Source of the DNA: QYQD01 sp040754095
GTDB lineage: Bacteria > Desulfobacterota > QYQD01
Direction: 5' to 3'
Assembly (NCBI GenBank): GCA_040754095.1
Contig: JBFMFO010000003.1
Location: 80,095 to 144,094 of the forward strand
Length of the DNA stretch: 64,000 nucleotides
Below are positions 35,524 to 43,083 of the stretch, one piece after another. Position numbers and translations under genes: made by a program. Within the stretch, counting starts at the first letter, position 1. Each line of letters starts with the position of its first letter. Under the pieces are notes generated by a model. It saw nothing but the letters and a program-made list of their open reading frames with translations. It was not told the DNA's origin and did not search any database.

Positions 35524-36228
35524 TTACATTACCCTCTCCGAGCCAGGATTTTCTCCGGCCAGCCTCCCCTCTTCCAGGGTATATGAGCGACTGATGAGTG
35601 CGGACAGGGAGGCGAATGAGGCAGCGCTTGTGGAGGCGACCAGCAGGGAGCTGCCCATCTCCTGCAGGCATTTTCCTGCATAGGATATAAGCAGGGTCTG
35701 TCCTTCTGTAGAAAGGGTATCGATTATTCTGTCCAATAGTATCAGGATAGGTTTTTTGGCCAGCTCCCGGGCGCATACTGCCCGTTTAAATATCTCCGCA
35801 TTAACCTCTGTGGGATGCAGGTCTTTATAATCATTGACCTGGAAATAGGTTAAGAGCCTTTCTCCTTCTTCCCAAACATCGTGCAGTGATCTGTTTTCGT
35901 AGTAGGCCCATCCTAGGGATACGTTTTGTAATAAGGTGAGATTGCTTATCAGGGCCGTATCCTCGGCTACGTAAGCAATCTTTCGGCGCAGGGAAAGAAG
36001 GTCTATTTCCCTGTCAAAAGGTACGGGTATCCCATCCAGGTAGATTTCTCCCTGCGTTGGTTCCAGCAAAGTGGCGCATATCTGGAGCAACTCAGCGCCG
36101 GACAGGCCGGTTGGGTCACAGAGACCTATCCCTTCGCCAGATTGTACGGCCAGGTTAACCCCCTGCAGTATATTTTTCCCGTTATCTTTATACCATACAT
36201 TATTTATGTGGAGGCGAATTGCGGCCAT
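35524..36228 (-). CDS. MlaF-like ABC ATPase homologue with lost catalytic motifs
   Basis: Position (between mlaE and mlaD), length (234) and overall fold pattern (VNLAVQSGEGIGLC, GEIYLDGIPV, LSLRRKIAYVAEDTALISNLTLLQNV, FKRAVCARELAKKPILILLDR) mark it as the nucleotide-binding subunit of an Mla-type transporter. But each catalytic element is altered. Walker A is DPTGLSGAELL where GPxGxGKTTLL is expected (invariant Lys to Gly); the Q-loop Gln is Glu; the LSGG signature is VNAE; Walker B ends LLDRI instead of FDEP, losing the catalytic Glu; the H-loop His is replaced (VASTS). The frame is intact over its length, so it reads as a maintained pseudo-ATPase rather than a decayed gene. It could still bind partners or act with an ATPase encoded elsewhere. 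Confidence 0.82.
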   Translation of the reverse strand: MAAIRLHINNVWYKDNGKNILQGVNLAVQSGEGIGLCDPTGLSGAELLQICATLLEPTQGEIYLDGIPVPFDREIDLLSLRRKIAYVAEDTALISNLTLLQNVSLGWAYYENRSLHDVWEEGERLLTYFQVNDYKDLHPTEVNAEIFKRAVCARELAKKPILILLDRIIDTLSTEGQTLLISYAGKCLQEMGSSLLVASTSAASFASLSALISRSYTLEEGRLAGENPGSERVM

Positions 36229-36235
36229 CTTCCAA

Positions 36236-37060
36236 TCACAGGTAAAAAAAGGTGGATATGAGGACGTTCAGGACAAAACAATACACCAGACATTGTACAG
36301 CGGCCCGGGCGGTGACCTGTGGCACTTCAGTGATAGCCTTTTTAGCCAGACCGCCCTGGTAAGTACAGACCAGAGATATAATGAGGCCGAAGAAAAGGGC
36401 CTTGACAAATCCTATAATGACATCAAACCCTGTAATAGCCCGGTAGAATGAAGGAAGTAAGACAGAAAACGGCGTTCCTGTGAATATCCAGGCGAATAAG
36501 TATCCCCCGGTAATAGCTACAGCGTCGAAGCAAACAAAAAGGCAGATGATAGCCAGTATTACTCCCAAGACACGGGGCAGAACTATAAGGTGCAGGGGGT
36601 CTATTCCCAGCATACGGAGCGCGCGCATTTCTTTAAGGACATGCATATAACCTATCTCTACCGACATGGACATCCCGGAGCGAAGTATGACGACCAGCGT
36701 GGTCATCAGCGGCCCAATTTCCCGTATGACTACGGCTACAAGTAATGTGCCCAGGAACTCTTCACTCCCGACCCTGGTCAGTTGTCCCAGGGATTGAACG
36801 ATAACCAAAAAACCGAAAATAAGGGCCACGAGGCTTATGATACCCAGAGACTGAACCCCTGTAAAATATATCTGTTGTATGATAGCTTGTCTAATCAGTC
36901 GCCGCCCTGTCTTATGTTCTTTGAATAAGATATAGATGAGGCGGGTGAGAAGGCCCACAACATTGCTTAAATGCCGTATTCTTTCTACTATACTGCGGCC
37001 GAGGCAGCCAAGGAGCCACCCGGGAGATAGTCCGGATATGTTGCCTTGATACCCGCCCAT
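36236..37060 (-). CDS. MlaE family lipid ABC transporter permease
   Basis: 274 residues with five or six membrane helices and the MlaE core: VVIREIGPLMTTLVVILRSGMSMSVEIGYMHVLKEMRALRMLGIDP (seen in pieces near residues 125-170), which forms the coupling helix and ATPase interface. The usual AAELG is SVEIG. It moves phospholipids between inner membrane and periplasm in the known systems. Seven bases separate its stop from the start of the degenerate ATPase gene. The N-terminal 40 residues (GNISGLSPGWLLGCLG) are poorly conserved. Confidence 0.9.
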   Translation of the reverse strand: MGGYQGNISGLSPGWLLGCLGRSIVERIRHLSNVVGLLTRLIYILFKEHKTGRRLIRQAIIQQIYFTGVQSLGIISLVALIFGFLVIVQSLGQLTRVGSEEFLGTLLVAVVIREIGPLMTTLVVILRSGMSMSVEIGYMHVLKEMRALRMLGIDPLHLIVLPRVLGVILAIICLFVCFDAVAITGGYLFAWIFTGTPFSVLLPSFYRAITGFDVIIGFVKALFFGLIISLVCTYQGGLAKKAITEVPQVTARAAVQCLVYCFVLNVLISTFFYL

Positions 37061-37065
37061 TTTCT

Positions 37066-37485
37066 TTATGCCCGGATGCCTTTTTCTGACAGCATTTTTT
37101 CCGCAAATCCCAGGATAAAATCTCTTTGTGCCTTACCGGCATATTGGATACAGTCGCAGTGAAGAGTCTGCTTGCTGCGTATGAGAAATTCTAACTTGAC
37201 GCAATCCTCTCCGACCTCGATAGAGAAACAAAAGGGCTTGCAATTTTCGTGGGTGTATTGCACCTCAGCCAGCAGGTCATCCGGGAGGTCAACCCAGAAC
37301 AGACCCTCTACAGAGGACAGTTGGGCATGCTCCCGGAGATATTCCACAATCTGTTCGACTTGTTTTTTATCCAGTTCATCAATCAGATATTGCCGCACTA
37401 AAAGCTCCCTTACCGCAAAAAATCCTAAACCCTGTTCCCCATTTTCAAATGACAAAATCCAGGTTTGATATTTGGATTTAGTCAC
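37066..37485 (-). CDS. Conserved-looking hypothetical protein at the head of the Mla locus
   Basis: I do not recognise this 139-residue protein. It is soluble, acidic and has mixed helix/strand pattern; five Cys are visible (CKPFCF, LHCDCIQY and one more area), with CDC and CxxxC spacing that might bind metal, but this is a guess. It ends five bases before mlaE, so it is probably the first gene of the transport operon. The start is a GTG at 37485 lying inside a TGACCAGTGAC repeat; a shorter form may be real. Confidence 0.7.
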   Translation of the reverse strand: MTKSKYQTWILSFENGEQGLGFFAVRELLVRQYLIDELDKKQVEQIVEYLREHAQLSSVEGLFWVDLPDDLLAEVQYTHENCKPFCFSIEVGEDCVKLEFLIRSKQTLHCDCIQYAGKAQRDFILGFAEKMLSEKGIRA

Positions 37486-37540
37486 TGGTCATTAGTCATT
37501 GGTCAATGGTCATCAGCTATCAGCCATGAGCTATGAGCTA
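37483..37540. repeat. Heptamer repeats between Lon-type gene and Mla locus
   Basis: GTCACTG, GTCATTA, GTCATTG, GTCAATG, then ATCAGCT, ATCAGCC, ATGAGCT, ATGAGCT units, all of seven bases. Two different heptamers lie directly next to each other here, showing how one array passes into another. Confidence 0.75.
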
Positions 37541-39940
37541 TTATTTCTCTTCCTTCATGAAGGCCTTTACATGTTCGGCCATCTTTTTCAGATTTTGATC
37601 CACCCGGCAGAATACGGTTCCCTCGTCATAGGTCCCGTCTTCTTTCCGCTTGCCGGCCTCCATGCCGGTAAGGATCTCGATGCCTTCTTCCACTGTGGAA
37701 ATGGGATAGATATAGAATTTGCCCTCCCGGACCGCCTCCACCACGTCTTTTCGTAGCATCAAATCCTTTACATTTCGTTCCGGAATAATTACCCCCTGTT
37801 CGCCGGTCAGGCCCAGGGCCTTGCACACCTCGTAAAAACCTTCGACTTTTCGTGTAACTCCGCCGACGGGCAAGATTTCCCCTTTTTGGCTTACTGCCCC
37901 GGTGACGGCTATGCCTTGATAGATCGGCACATCCGCCAGGCTGGAGAGCAAGGCAAAGAGTTCTGCCCCGGATGCAGAGTCGCCTTCGACCAGGCCGTAG
38001 CTTTGCTCGAAACAAAGCGTGGCGGATAAAGTCAATGGTTTGTCATGGGCAAATTTTTCTTTCAGGTATCCACCGAGGATCATAACCCCTTTGGTATGGA
38101 TACGCCCGCTCAGCTCGGCTTCGCGGTCAATGGTTACGACCCCTTCCTTGCCGATGGAGACATTAGCGGTAATACGGGTCGGCCTTCCGAACGTATAATC
38201 GCCAAGGTCATATACTGAAAGTCCGTTTACTTGCCCGCTTATGCGGCCGTCAGTCTGGATCTTTATGGTTCCTTTGGCTATGGCTTCTTGTACTTTTTCT
38301 TCATAGAGATTGGAGCGATATCTCTTCTCGGTGATGGCTTTTTCGACGTGGTCAGCCGTGATATATTCCTTTTTATCTTCAGTGGCCCAGAAGTGGGCTT
38401 CCTTGACTATGTCATATATTTCCGCAAGCTCCAGGGTCAGCTTGTTCTTATCGCCGGACAATTCCGAGCTGTATTCGATGAGGCGGGCCACGCCGGTCTT
38501 ATGCAGGGGCCTGAGATTTTGTTTATAAACCATGGTCTTTAAGCAGCTTATAAACTGCTCCAGCTTGGCCGGTTGATTGTCCATTTCCACGTCAAGATGC
38601 GCCTTGACCTTGAACAACTCTCTGAATGCCTCGTCATAATTGTAAAGTAAGTAATAGATATATGGATCACCGATGAGGATGGTTTTTACCCGCAGCGGGA
38701 CAGGTTCCGGCTTGAGGGTTTTGGTTGTGATGTAACCAAATTGTTCGGCGAGGCCCTCGATGCGTATTTCCTTATTTTTTATAGTCCTTTTCAGCGCCTC
38801 ATAGGAAAAAAACCACTTCAAGAGATCCAGCACCTTGATAATTAAATACCCTCCATTGGCTTGGTGCAGGGCGCCGGGCTTGATCATGGTGAAGTCGGTG
38901 AAAAGGGCGCCGAATTGGGCCTTGTACTCTATGGTTCCAAAGAGGTTCGGATAGTTGGGATTGGTGCAATAGACCACCGGGGCCCCTTTAAGTTTCGAAT
39001 TATCTATGAGCACATTGACCTCATAGCGCGTAAATGACGGGGCGGGAGCAGCTATTGGGAACGGCCCGGCAGGCGCGGCCTTTTGTTTAAAGTCATCTAT
39101 ATGCTTGACCACGTCATCCTGTACATCCTGCAGGTAGGTGACTACGGCCGGATACGATCTGTATTTTTCTTTGAGGTCATCGATAAAATGGCCTACGGCC
39201 TGGAGAGTTACGTCTCTATCCAACCCCTTTAACTCGGTGCGAAATTCCTTTTCCATCTGTTGTATCTTGTGAGCGGCAATGTTCATTTCTTTTTGCAGGG
39301 CCTCGCTTTTAGCCCGGAGCCCGGCCCTCTGCCCGTCAGAAAGGGCTTTGATATCCTCCTGCGCGAGGGGTGTCCCATCTTCTTTGGCCGGGATGACCAT
39401 CATGCCGCCTTGATCTACATTCAGGGCAAAACCTTCCTGCCTGGCCCGTTCTTCCAGTTCTTCAAAGATTTTTGCCCGGCGAGCGTTAAAGCCCTTAACA
39501 ATTTCTTCCTTGCGCGTCAGATAGTATTCACTTCCAAAGACCTCAGGTATCTGCATCTTGAGATTTTCGATGAGTTCTTCCATATCCTTCTGAAATTCTC
39601 TGCCCTCGCCTACCGGAAGTTCTATAGCTATCGGCTTGTCCGGTTCCTTGAAATTATGCACATAACAACAATCGGGAGGCACATCCTGTTTGTCGGCTAT
39701 ATCTTCCAGAAAGGATTTGACGATGTAGCTCATGCCCGTATTCGGAGCGCCGGCCATATAAACATTATATTCCAGGTCTGACATCTTAATGCCGAACTTC
39801 AGGGCATTAACCGCGCGTTCCTGGCCTATAACGCCATTTTTCAGGGTAAGCACTTCGTCTGTGGTGGTAAACCCAAGGGTTTCCGGATCACAGGTCCTTC
39901 TCAATTCGTGAATAGACGCTTCTTTAAATTTTTTCGCCAT
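37541..39940 (-). CDS. Lon-related ATP-dependent protease (LonB/LonC-like)
   Basis: 799 residues. The N-terminal half is an AAA-type domain with the Walker A-like segment MAGAPNTGMSYIV near residue 63 (GxPNTGMS rather than GPPGTGKT, as is normal for this Lon-like family), a long helical insertion (about 150-300), and a C-terminal Lon protease domain. The catalytic dyad is intact: Ser in EGDSASGAEL near 672 and Lys in VTRKVEGFYE near 715. It probably degrades misfolded or regulatory proteins in the cytoplasm. It stands alone, followed by the Mla locus. Strong full-length match to the family pattern. Confidence 0.92.
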   Translation of the reverse strand: MAKKFKEASIHELRRTCDPETLGFTTTDEVLTLKNGVIGQERAVNALKFGIKMSDLEYNVYMAGAPNTGMSYIVKSFLEDIADKQDVPPDCCYVHNFKEPDKPIAIELPVGEGREFQKDMEELIENLKMQIPEVFGSEYYLTRKEEIVKGFNARRAKIFEELEERARQEGFALNVDQGGMMVIPAKEDGTPLAQEDIKALSDGQRAGLRAKSEALQKEMNIAAHKIQQMEKEFRTELKGLDRDVTLQAVGHFIDDLKEKYRSYPAVVTYLQDVQDDVVKHIDDFKQKAAPAGPFPIAAPAPSFTRYEVNVLIDNSKLKGAPVVYCTNPNYPNLFGTIEYKAQFGALFTDFTMIKPGALHQANGGYLIIKVLDLLKWFFSYEALKRTIKNKEIRIEGLAEQFGYITTKTLKPEPVPLRVKTILIGDPYIYYLLYNYDEAFRELFKVKAHLDVEMDNQPAKLEQFISCLKTMVYKQNLRPLHKTGVARLIEYSSELSGDKNKLTLELAEIYDIVKEAHFWATEDKKEYITADHVEKAITEKRYRSNLYEEKVQEAIAKGTIKIQTDGRISGQVNGLSVYDLGDYTFGRPTRITANVSIGKEGVVTIDREAELSGRIHTKGVMILGGYLKEKFAHDKPLTLSATLCFEQSYGLVEGDSASGAELFALLSSLADVPIYQGIAVTGAVSQKGEILPVGGVTRKVEGFYEVCKALGLTGEQGVIIPERNVKDLMLRKDVVEAVREGKFYIYPISTVEEGIEILTGMEAGKRKEDGTYDEGTVFCRVDQNLKKMAEHVKAFMKEEK

Positions 39941-40023
39941 AAGCCGTTCCGTGTAAGAGAATTAGTCTGTCAGGATGCTTTACTCTACATGAAAAACGAT
40001 ATGGTTGGCAAGTGAAAACGTTT

Positions 40024-40153
40024 TCCCTGATCACCAGCAAGACATCATCTGCAGCGTTGACTTCGATCGCTCCTCCTTGCGGCGTATTGCTCCATACGCC
40101 TCAGTCGTCGCTCCTCGGCGCCTTGCATCTAATATCTTGCTGGTGATCAGGGA
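40024..40153. repeat. 130-bp MITE-like inverted repeat
   Basis: TCCCTGATCACCAGCAAGA at 40024-40042 is a perfect inverted copy of TCTTGCTGGTGATCAGGGA at 40135-40153 (19 bp). The inside holds a second imperfect inverted structure (GGCGTATTGCTCCATACGCC hairpin at 40081-40100 between GCTCCTCC and GTCGCTCCTC segments). No coding content. It fills the main part of the 323-base gap between the Lon-type and aldolase-like genes; the rest (40154-40263) shows nothing. Confidence 0.8.
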
Positions 40154-40263
40154 TATCCCATAACCTGCTGATGTTAATTTTGATAGCCAAATTAAACGGC
40201 GGATTCGGGTGTTATATTAGCGTATAGCGGGTAGGGGGAGGGGCCGGGAAGGTGGTCTTTTAA

Positions 40264-40818
40264 TCACGACTTTTTGTTCCATAGGTCCGTAAAATATTTG
40301 ACCTGGCAACTGTGCTCTACGGACGAAAGAACCACAAATGCCTCATCGACCGTGTTTCCCCGGGCAAAGACGCCGTGTCCTCTGACCAGAACAGCTTTGT
40401 GATCGCACAGGGCCGCGGCTGCACTTTGGGCCAGCCCTCTGGACCCTACGCCTCCCTGAACAATGGGTATTTCGTGGAGTAGATAAACGCTTTCTGAATC
40501 CTCGGGGCGCAGCTCGGTTCCGGCCGGGTACAAGAGAGACAGGACTACAGCGAATTCAGAGTGGCCATGTAAGATAGCGAGAGCCGAGGTTCCCTTGTAG
40601 ATTTCCCTGTGGACGACCAGTTCGGTTGAGGCTATCATATCCAGTGAAGACGGCCCGGAAAGGGAAACCTCCACAATCTGGCCTTCCAGTTCGTCGAGCA
40701 TGCTCCCGGTCGTGCTTATCAGGATCCGGTCCCCGATACGCTTACTGACGTTGCCGAAATGCGAATGTGCCAGCCTTTGGGCGACCATTTTCTTCCCGTA
40801 TTTGATTAACTCTTCCAT
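40264..40818 (-). CDS. Class II aldolase/adducin family protein
   Basis: 184 residues resembling FucA/AraD-type enzymes. Zn ligands are visible as HGHSEF near residue 93-97 and HGVFARG near 152, and a likely catalytic Glu in STELVVHREIY near 68, so it is probably an active metal-dependent aldolase or epimerase. Substrate cannot be told from the sequence. It lies 47 bases downstream of the AOR gene on the same strand, so aldehydes made by this enzyme might be oxidised by AOR; that link is inference. Confidence 0.85.
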   Translation of the reverse strand: MEELIKYGKKMVAQRLAHSHFGNVSKRIGDRILISTTGSMLDELEGQIVEVSLSGPSSLDMIASTELVVHREIYKGTSALAILHGHSEFAVVLSLLYPAGTELRPEDSESVYLLHEIPIVQGGVGSRGLAQSAAAALCDHKAVLVRGHGVFARGNTVDEAFVVLSSVEHSCQVKYFTDLWNKKS

Positions 40819-40864
40819 GGCTAGGACAATCCTTACGGCCTCAAAAAGTCCATCTGCTGCGCGG

Positions 40865-42598
40865 CTACAACTTCATCAATCCTAAGTCCTTGAGCTTATG
40901 GTCTCCGGGCACACCTTCGTTGGTCCATCCTCTATGCCGGTAGTATTCTGTTAAGGCTTTATCATACTGAATTCGGTCGATATTTTCCACCGAGGCGTTC
41001 TCTAGGCCCATCGTTTCGTAAAAGCGGTCGGGCAGAAAATCGTCATCTTTTGTAAATCCTTCCCGGATATTATAGAGTCTTTCCAGGTTCCAGATCCGTT
41101 CGCCGATCTTATTAAGATCGTCTGCCGCGAAAGTCCCACCGGTTACGGCAGCCAATATATTGGCATATTCTTCTTGCCCGGCCCCCAAGTAAGCAAACTT
41201 ACATACTACCAGGGAATCTACAGCAGCAAAAGTGTCCTGGAATATGGCCAGGTAAGAAGGCTTGCCTGTGAAGGTGCGGGGATCAATAGCTTTGGGCTTA
41301 CGCAGCGCTTCCGGGGCGACCATATAGGCTCCCAGGTGACATGCGCCCCGGTTAGATGTCCCGTAGGCCAGCGCCAGGCCGTAGGCCTTGCGCGGATCAT
41401 AAGCCGCCAGTTCTAATCCTTTAATAGTCATCGAGGCCTCTTTACGGTTTTGAGACCGGGCATAGCGCAGTGAACCTTCACCCATGGTCGCCCCTGACCC
41501 TCTGGCCTCGCCTATGTCCTTGACAAGATCGCAGATCTCAGGCGGTTTAAGTTTCACGCCCCTTATCTCTGCATAACAGGCCAGGGTAGAGGCAACGCTG
41601 ATAGTGTCCAGGCCGTAGTCATTGCAGATTTGGTTAACTTCGACAACAGATGGCAGGGCGCTGTTTTCGTTATTGGGGCCGAACATACCTATGGTTTCAT
41701 ATTCCGGCAAAGGGATATGGGCCTGCGTCTCCTTTTTACAGGCCACGGGACAGGCAAGGCAGGCCTTACTCTTTGGTTTGTATAATTTTTTCAGGGCCTC
41801 TGCCGCTAATACATCGGCCTCTGGGAATGACGATTTTCTGAAATTGGCTACGGGTAGGAGCCCGGCCCAATTAATTACTTCAACAAGACTGGGCGTGCCA
41901 AGAAGGGAGAGGTTTTTCAAAACCGGGCTGGCCGCAATGATTTTGTTCAGGTTTTCCTGGCGATTTTTAAACTCTTTTGGCCGGGCTATTTTTACACTCC
42001 CGGTACCGTTGATGGCGATAGCTTTAAGCCCTTTCGCGCCCATTACGGCGCCCAGTCCACCTCGACCAAAGGCATGGGATCGGTTGTGCATTATAGAGGC
42101 CAGACGGATTTTTTTCTCTCCGGCTATGCCGATACATAGGACTGCTTTGTACCCCTTTAGGTGGTCAAAGACTTGTCCGGTATTTTTCCCCCAGAGTTCC
42201 CGCGCATTTTTCAGGGCAGGCCGGTCGCTTTCAATCTCGAGGAGAAGTGGTTCTGGAGAGGCGCCATCTATGATTATTGCGTCATAGCCCGTTTTTTTTA
42301 CTTGCACGCCAAATGTGCCGCCAACGTTACTATAACAGATGGCACCCGTTAACGGTGACTTGGATACAGCCGTGGCCCGGCCGGAGGCCAGCGCCCCCGT
42401 GCCGGTGAGGGGACCGGTAGCAAAAACCAGGAGATTGTCCGGGGATAAAGGTTCGATCTGGCCACGGTCATAGACCCATTTTACGCCCAGACCGCGTCCG
42501 CCCAGATAGAGTTTCCTTTCCTGCGAATCGAGGCGTTCCTCATCTATAGTCCTGTGAGTCAGATCGACCCTCAATATTTTACCTGTCCAGCCAAACAT
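40865..42598 (-). CDS. Aldehyde:ferredoxin oxidoreductase (tungsten type)
   Basis: Interconverts aldehydes and carboxylates with ferredoxin, using a tungsten-bispterin cofactor and one [4Fe-4S] cluster. Expected motifs are present: GWTGKILRVDL at the N-terminus, GRGLGVKWVYD, FATGPLTGTGA, the Cys set CLACPVAC near residue 290 and the distal Cys in SLVVCKFAYLG near 470. About 577 residues from the Met at 42598. The upstream ATG at 42667 lies in a GCTGAAT heptamer repeat and is unlikely. No cofactor synthesis gene is nearby. Confidence 0.93.
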   Translation of the reverse strand: MFGWTGKILRVDLTHRTIDEERLDSQERKLYLGGRGLGVKWVYDRGQIEPLSPDNLLVFATGPLTGTGALASGRATAVSKSPLTGAICYSNVGGTFGVQVKKTGYDAIIIDGASPEPLLLEIESDRPALKNARELWGKNTGQVFDHLKGYKAVLCIGIAGEKKIRLASIMHNRSHAFGRGGLGAVMGAKGLKAIAINGTGSVKIARPKEFKNRQENLNKIIAASPVLKNLSLLGTPSLVEVINWAGLLPVANFRKSSFPEADVLAAEALKKLYKPKSKACLACPVACKKETQAHIPLPEYETIGMFGPNNENSALPSVVEVNQICNDYGLDTISVASTLACYAEIRGVKLKPPEICDLVKDIGEARGSGATMGEGSLRYARSQNRKEASMTIKGLELAAYDPRKAYGLALAYGTSNRGACHLGAYMVAPEALRKPKAIDPRTFTGKPSYLAIFQDTFAAVDSLVVCKFAYLGAGQEEYANILAAVTGGTFAADDLNKIGERIWNLERLYNIREGFTKDDDFLPDRFYETMGLENASVENIDRIQYDKALTEYYRHRGWTNEGVPGDHKLKDLGLMKL

Positions 42599-42659
42599 AG
42601 GTGTACGATAGCTACTATATTGTGCAAGGGAAGTCAAATCCAAAAAGTCCGGATGAGCT

Positions 42660-42752
42660 TTCAGCATTCAGCTCTCAGCGTTCAGCTTAATATGTTGTTT
42701 ATCTTAGATTTTTGCTGACGGCTGAATGCTGATCGCTGTAAGCGTGAATCCG
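42660..42752. repeat. Composite TCAGCNN inverted repeat upstream of AOR
   Basis: TCAGCAT, TCAGCTC, TCAGCGT, TCAGCTT units, a spacer, then inverted GCTGACG, GCTGAAT, GCTGATC, GCTGTAAGCGTGAA. The spacer ends TTTTTGCTGA and the tail GTAAGCGTGAA parallels the copy at about 29042-29125 almost base for base, so the two are one family. Confidence 0.75.
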
Positions 42753-42814
42753 GATGAGCATTATTTAAAGAAAATGTGACACAGAAGGGTAAAATTTTTT
42801 ACAATATATTGTCC

Positions 42815-42844
42815 TTGACACAGAAGTTATCGAGGCCATACAAT
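42815..42844 (+). promoter_or_regulatory. Probable sigma70-type promoter of the sigma-54 regulator
   Basis: TTGACA (42815-42820), 18-base spacer, TACAAT (42839-42844). It would give a leader of about 230 bases before the regulator start at 43084. A short palindrome ACAATATATTGT (42801-42812) overlaps the upstream side and might be an operator. Confidence 0.55.
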
Positions 42845-42969
42845 TTACGCTAAATTTTCTTAAATATTCTGGTGAGGTATGCTATAAGAGCAGTATATGG
42901 GTGACGGTCGTTTCAGATCTTTGTTCGCAATACAGCCTTTTTACATATTTGGATAGTATTTATCCGAAA

Positions 42970-43048
42970 ATCCCCCTGTATCCCCCTTTTCCAAAGGGGG
43001 ATTTCAATATTTCCCCCCTTTAGCAAAGGGGGGTGTGGGGGGATTTGG
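42970..43048. repeat. G/C-block hairpins in the leader of the sigma-54 regulator gene
   Basis: AATCCCCC ... CCCCCTTTTCCAAAGGGGG ... CCCCCCTTTAGCAAAGGGG ... GGGGGGATTT: two strong hairpins enclosed by a third pairing. The form matches a common intergenic repeat of deltaproteobacteria and cyanobacteria-like genomes. In RNA it would fold just 35 bases before the start codon and could limit translation. Confidence 0.75.
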
Positions 43049-43083
43049 CAGTTTCCGGGTGGGAACTAGATAAAGGGATTACG

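Noticed and set aside
37541..39940. Lon-type protease counted among the degenerate NTPases because of its GxPNTGMS loop
   Set aside because: This loop is the normal form in the Lon-related family with this domain layout, and the Ser-Lys dyad is intact.
42599..42667. N-terminal extension of AOR from the ATG at 42667
   Set aside because: The ATG is in a GCTGAAT repeat unit and the extra residues precede the universal GWTGKILRVDL start of the family.
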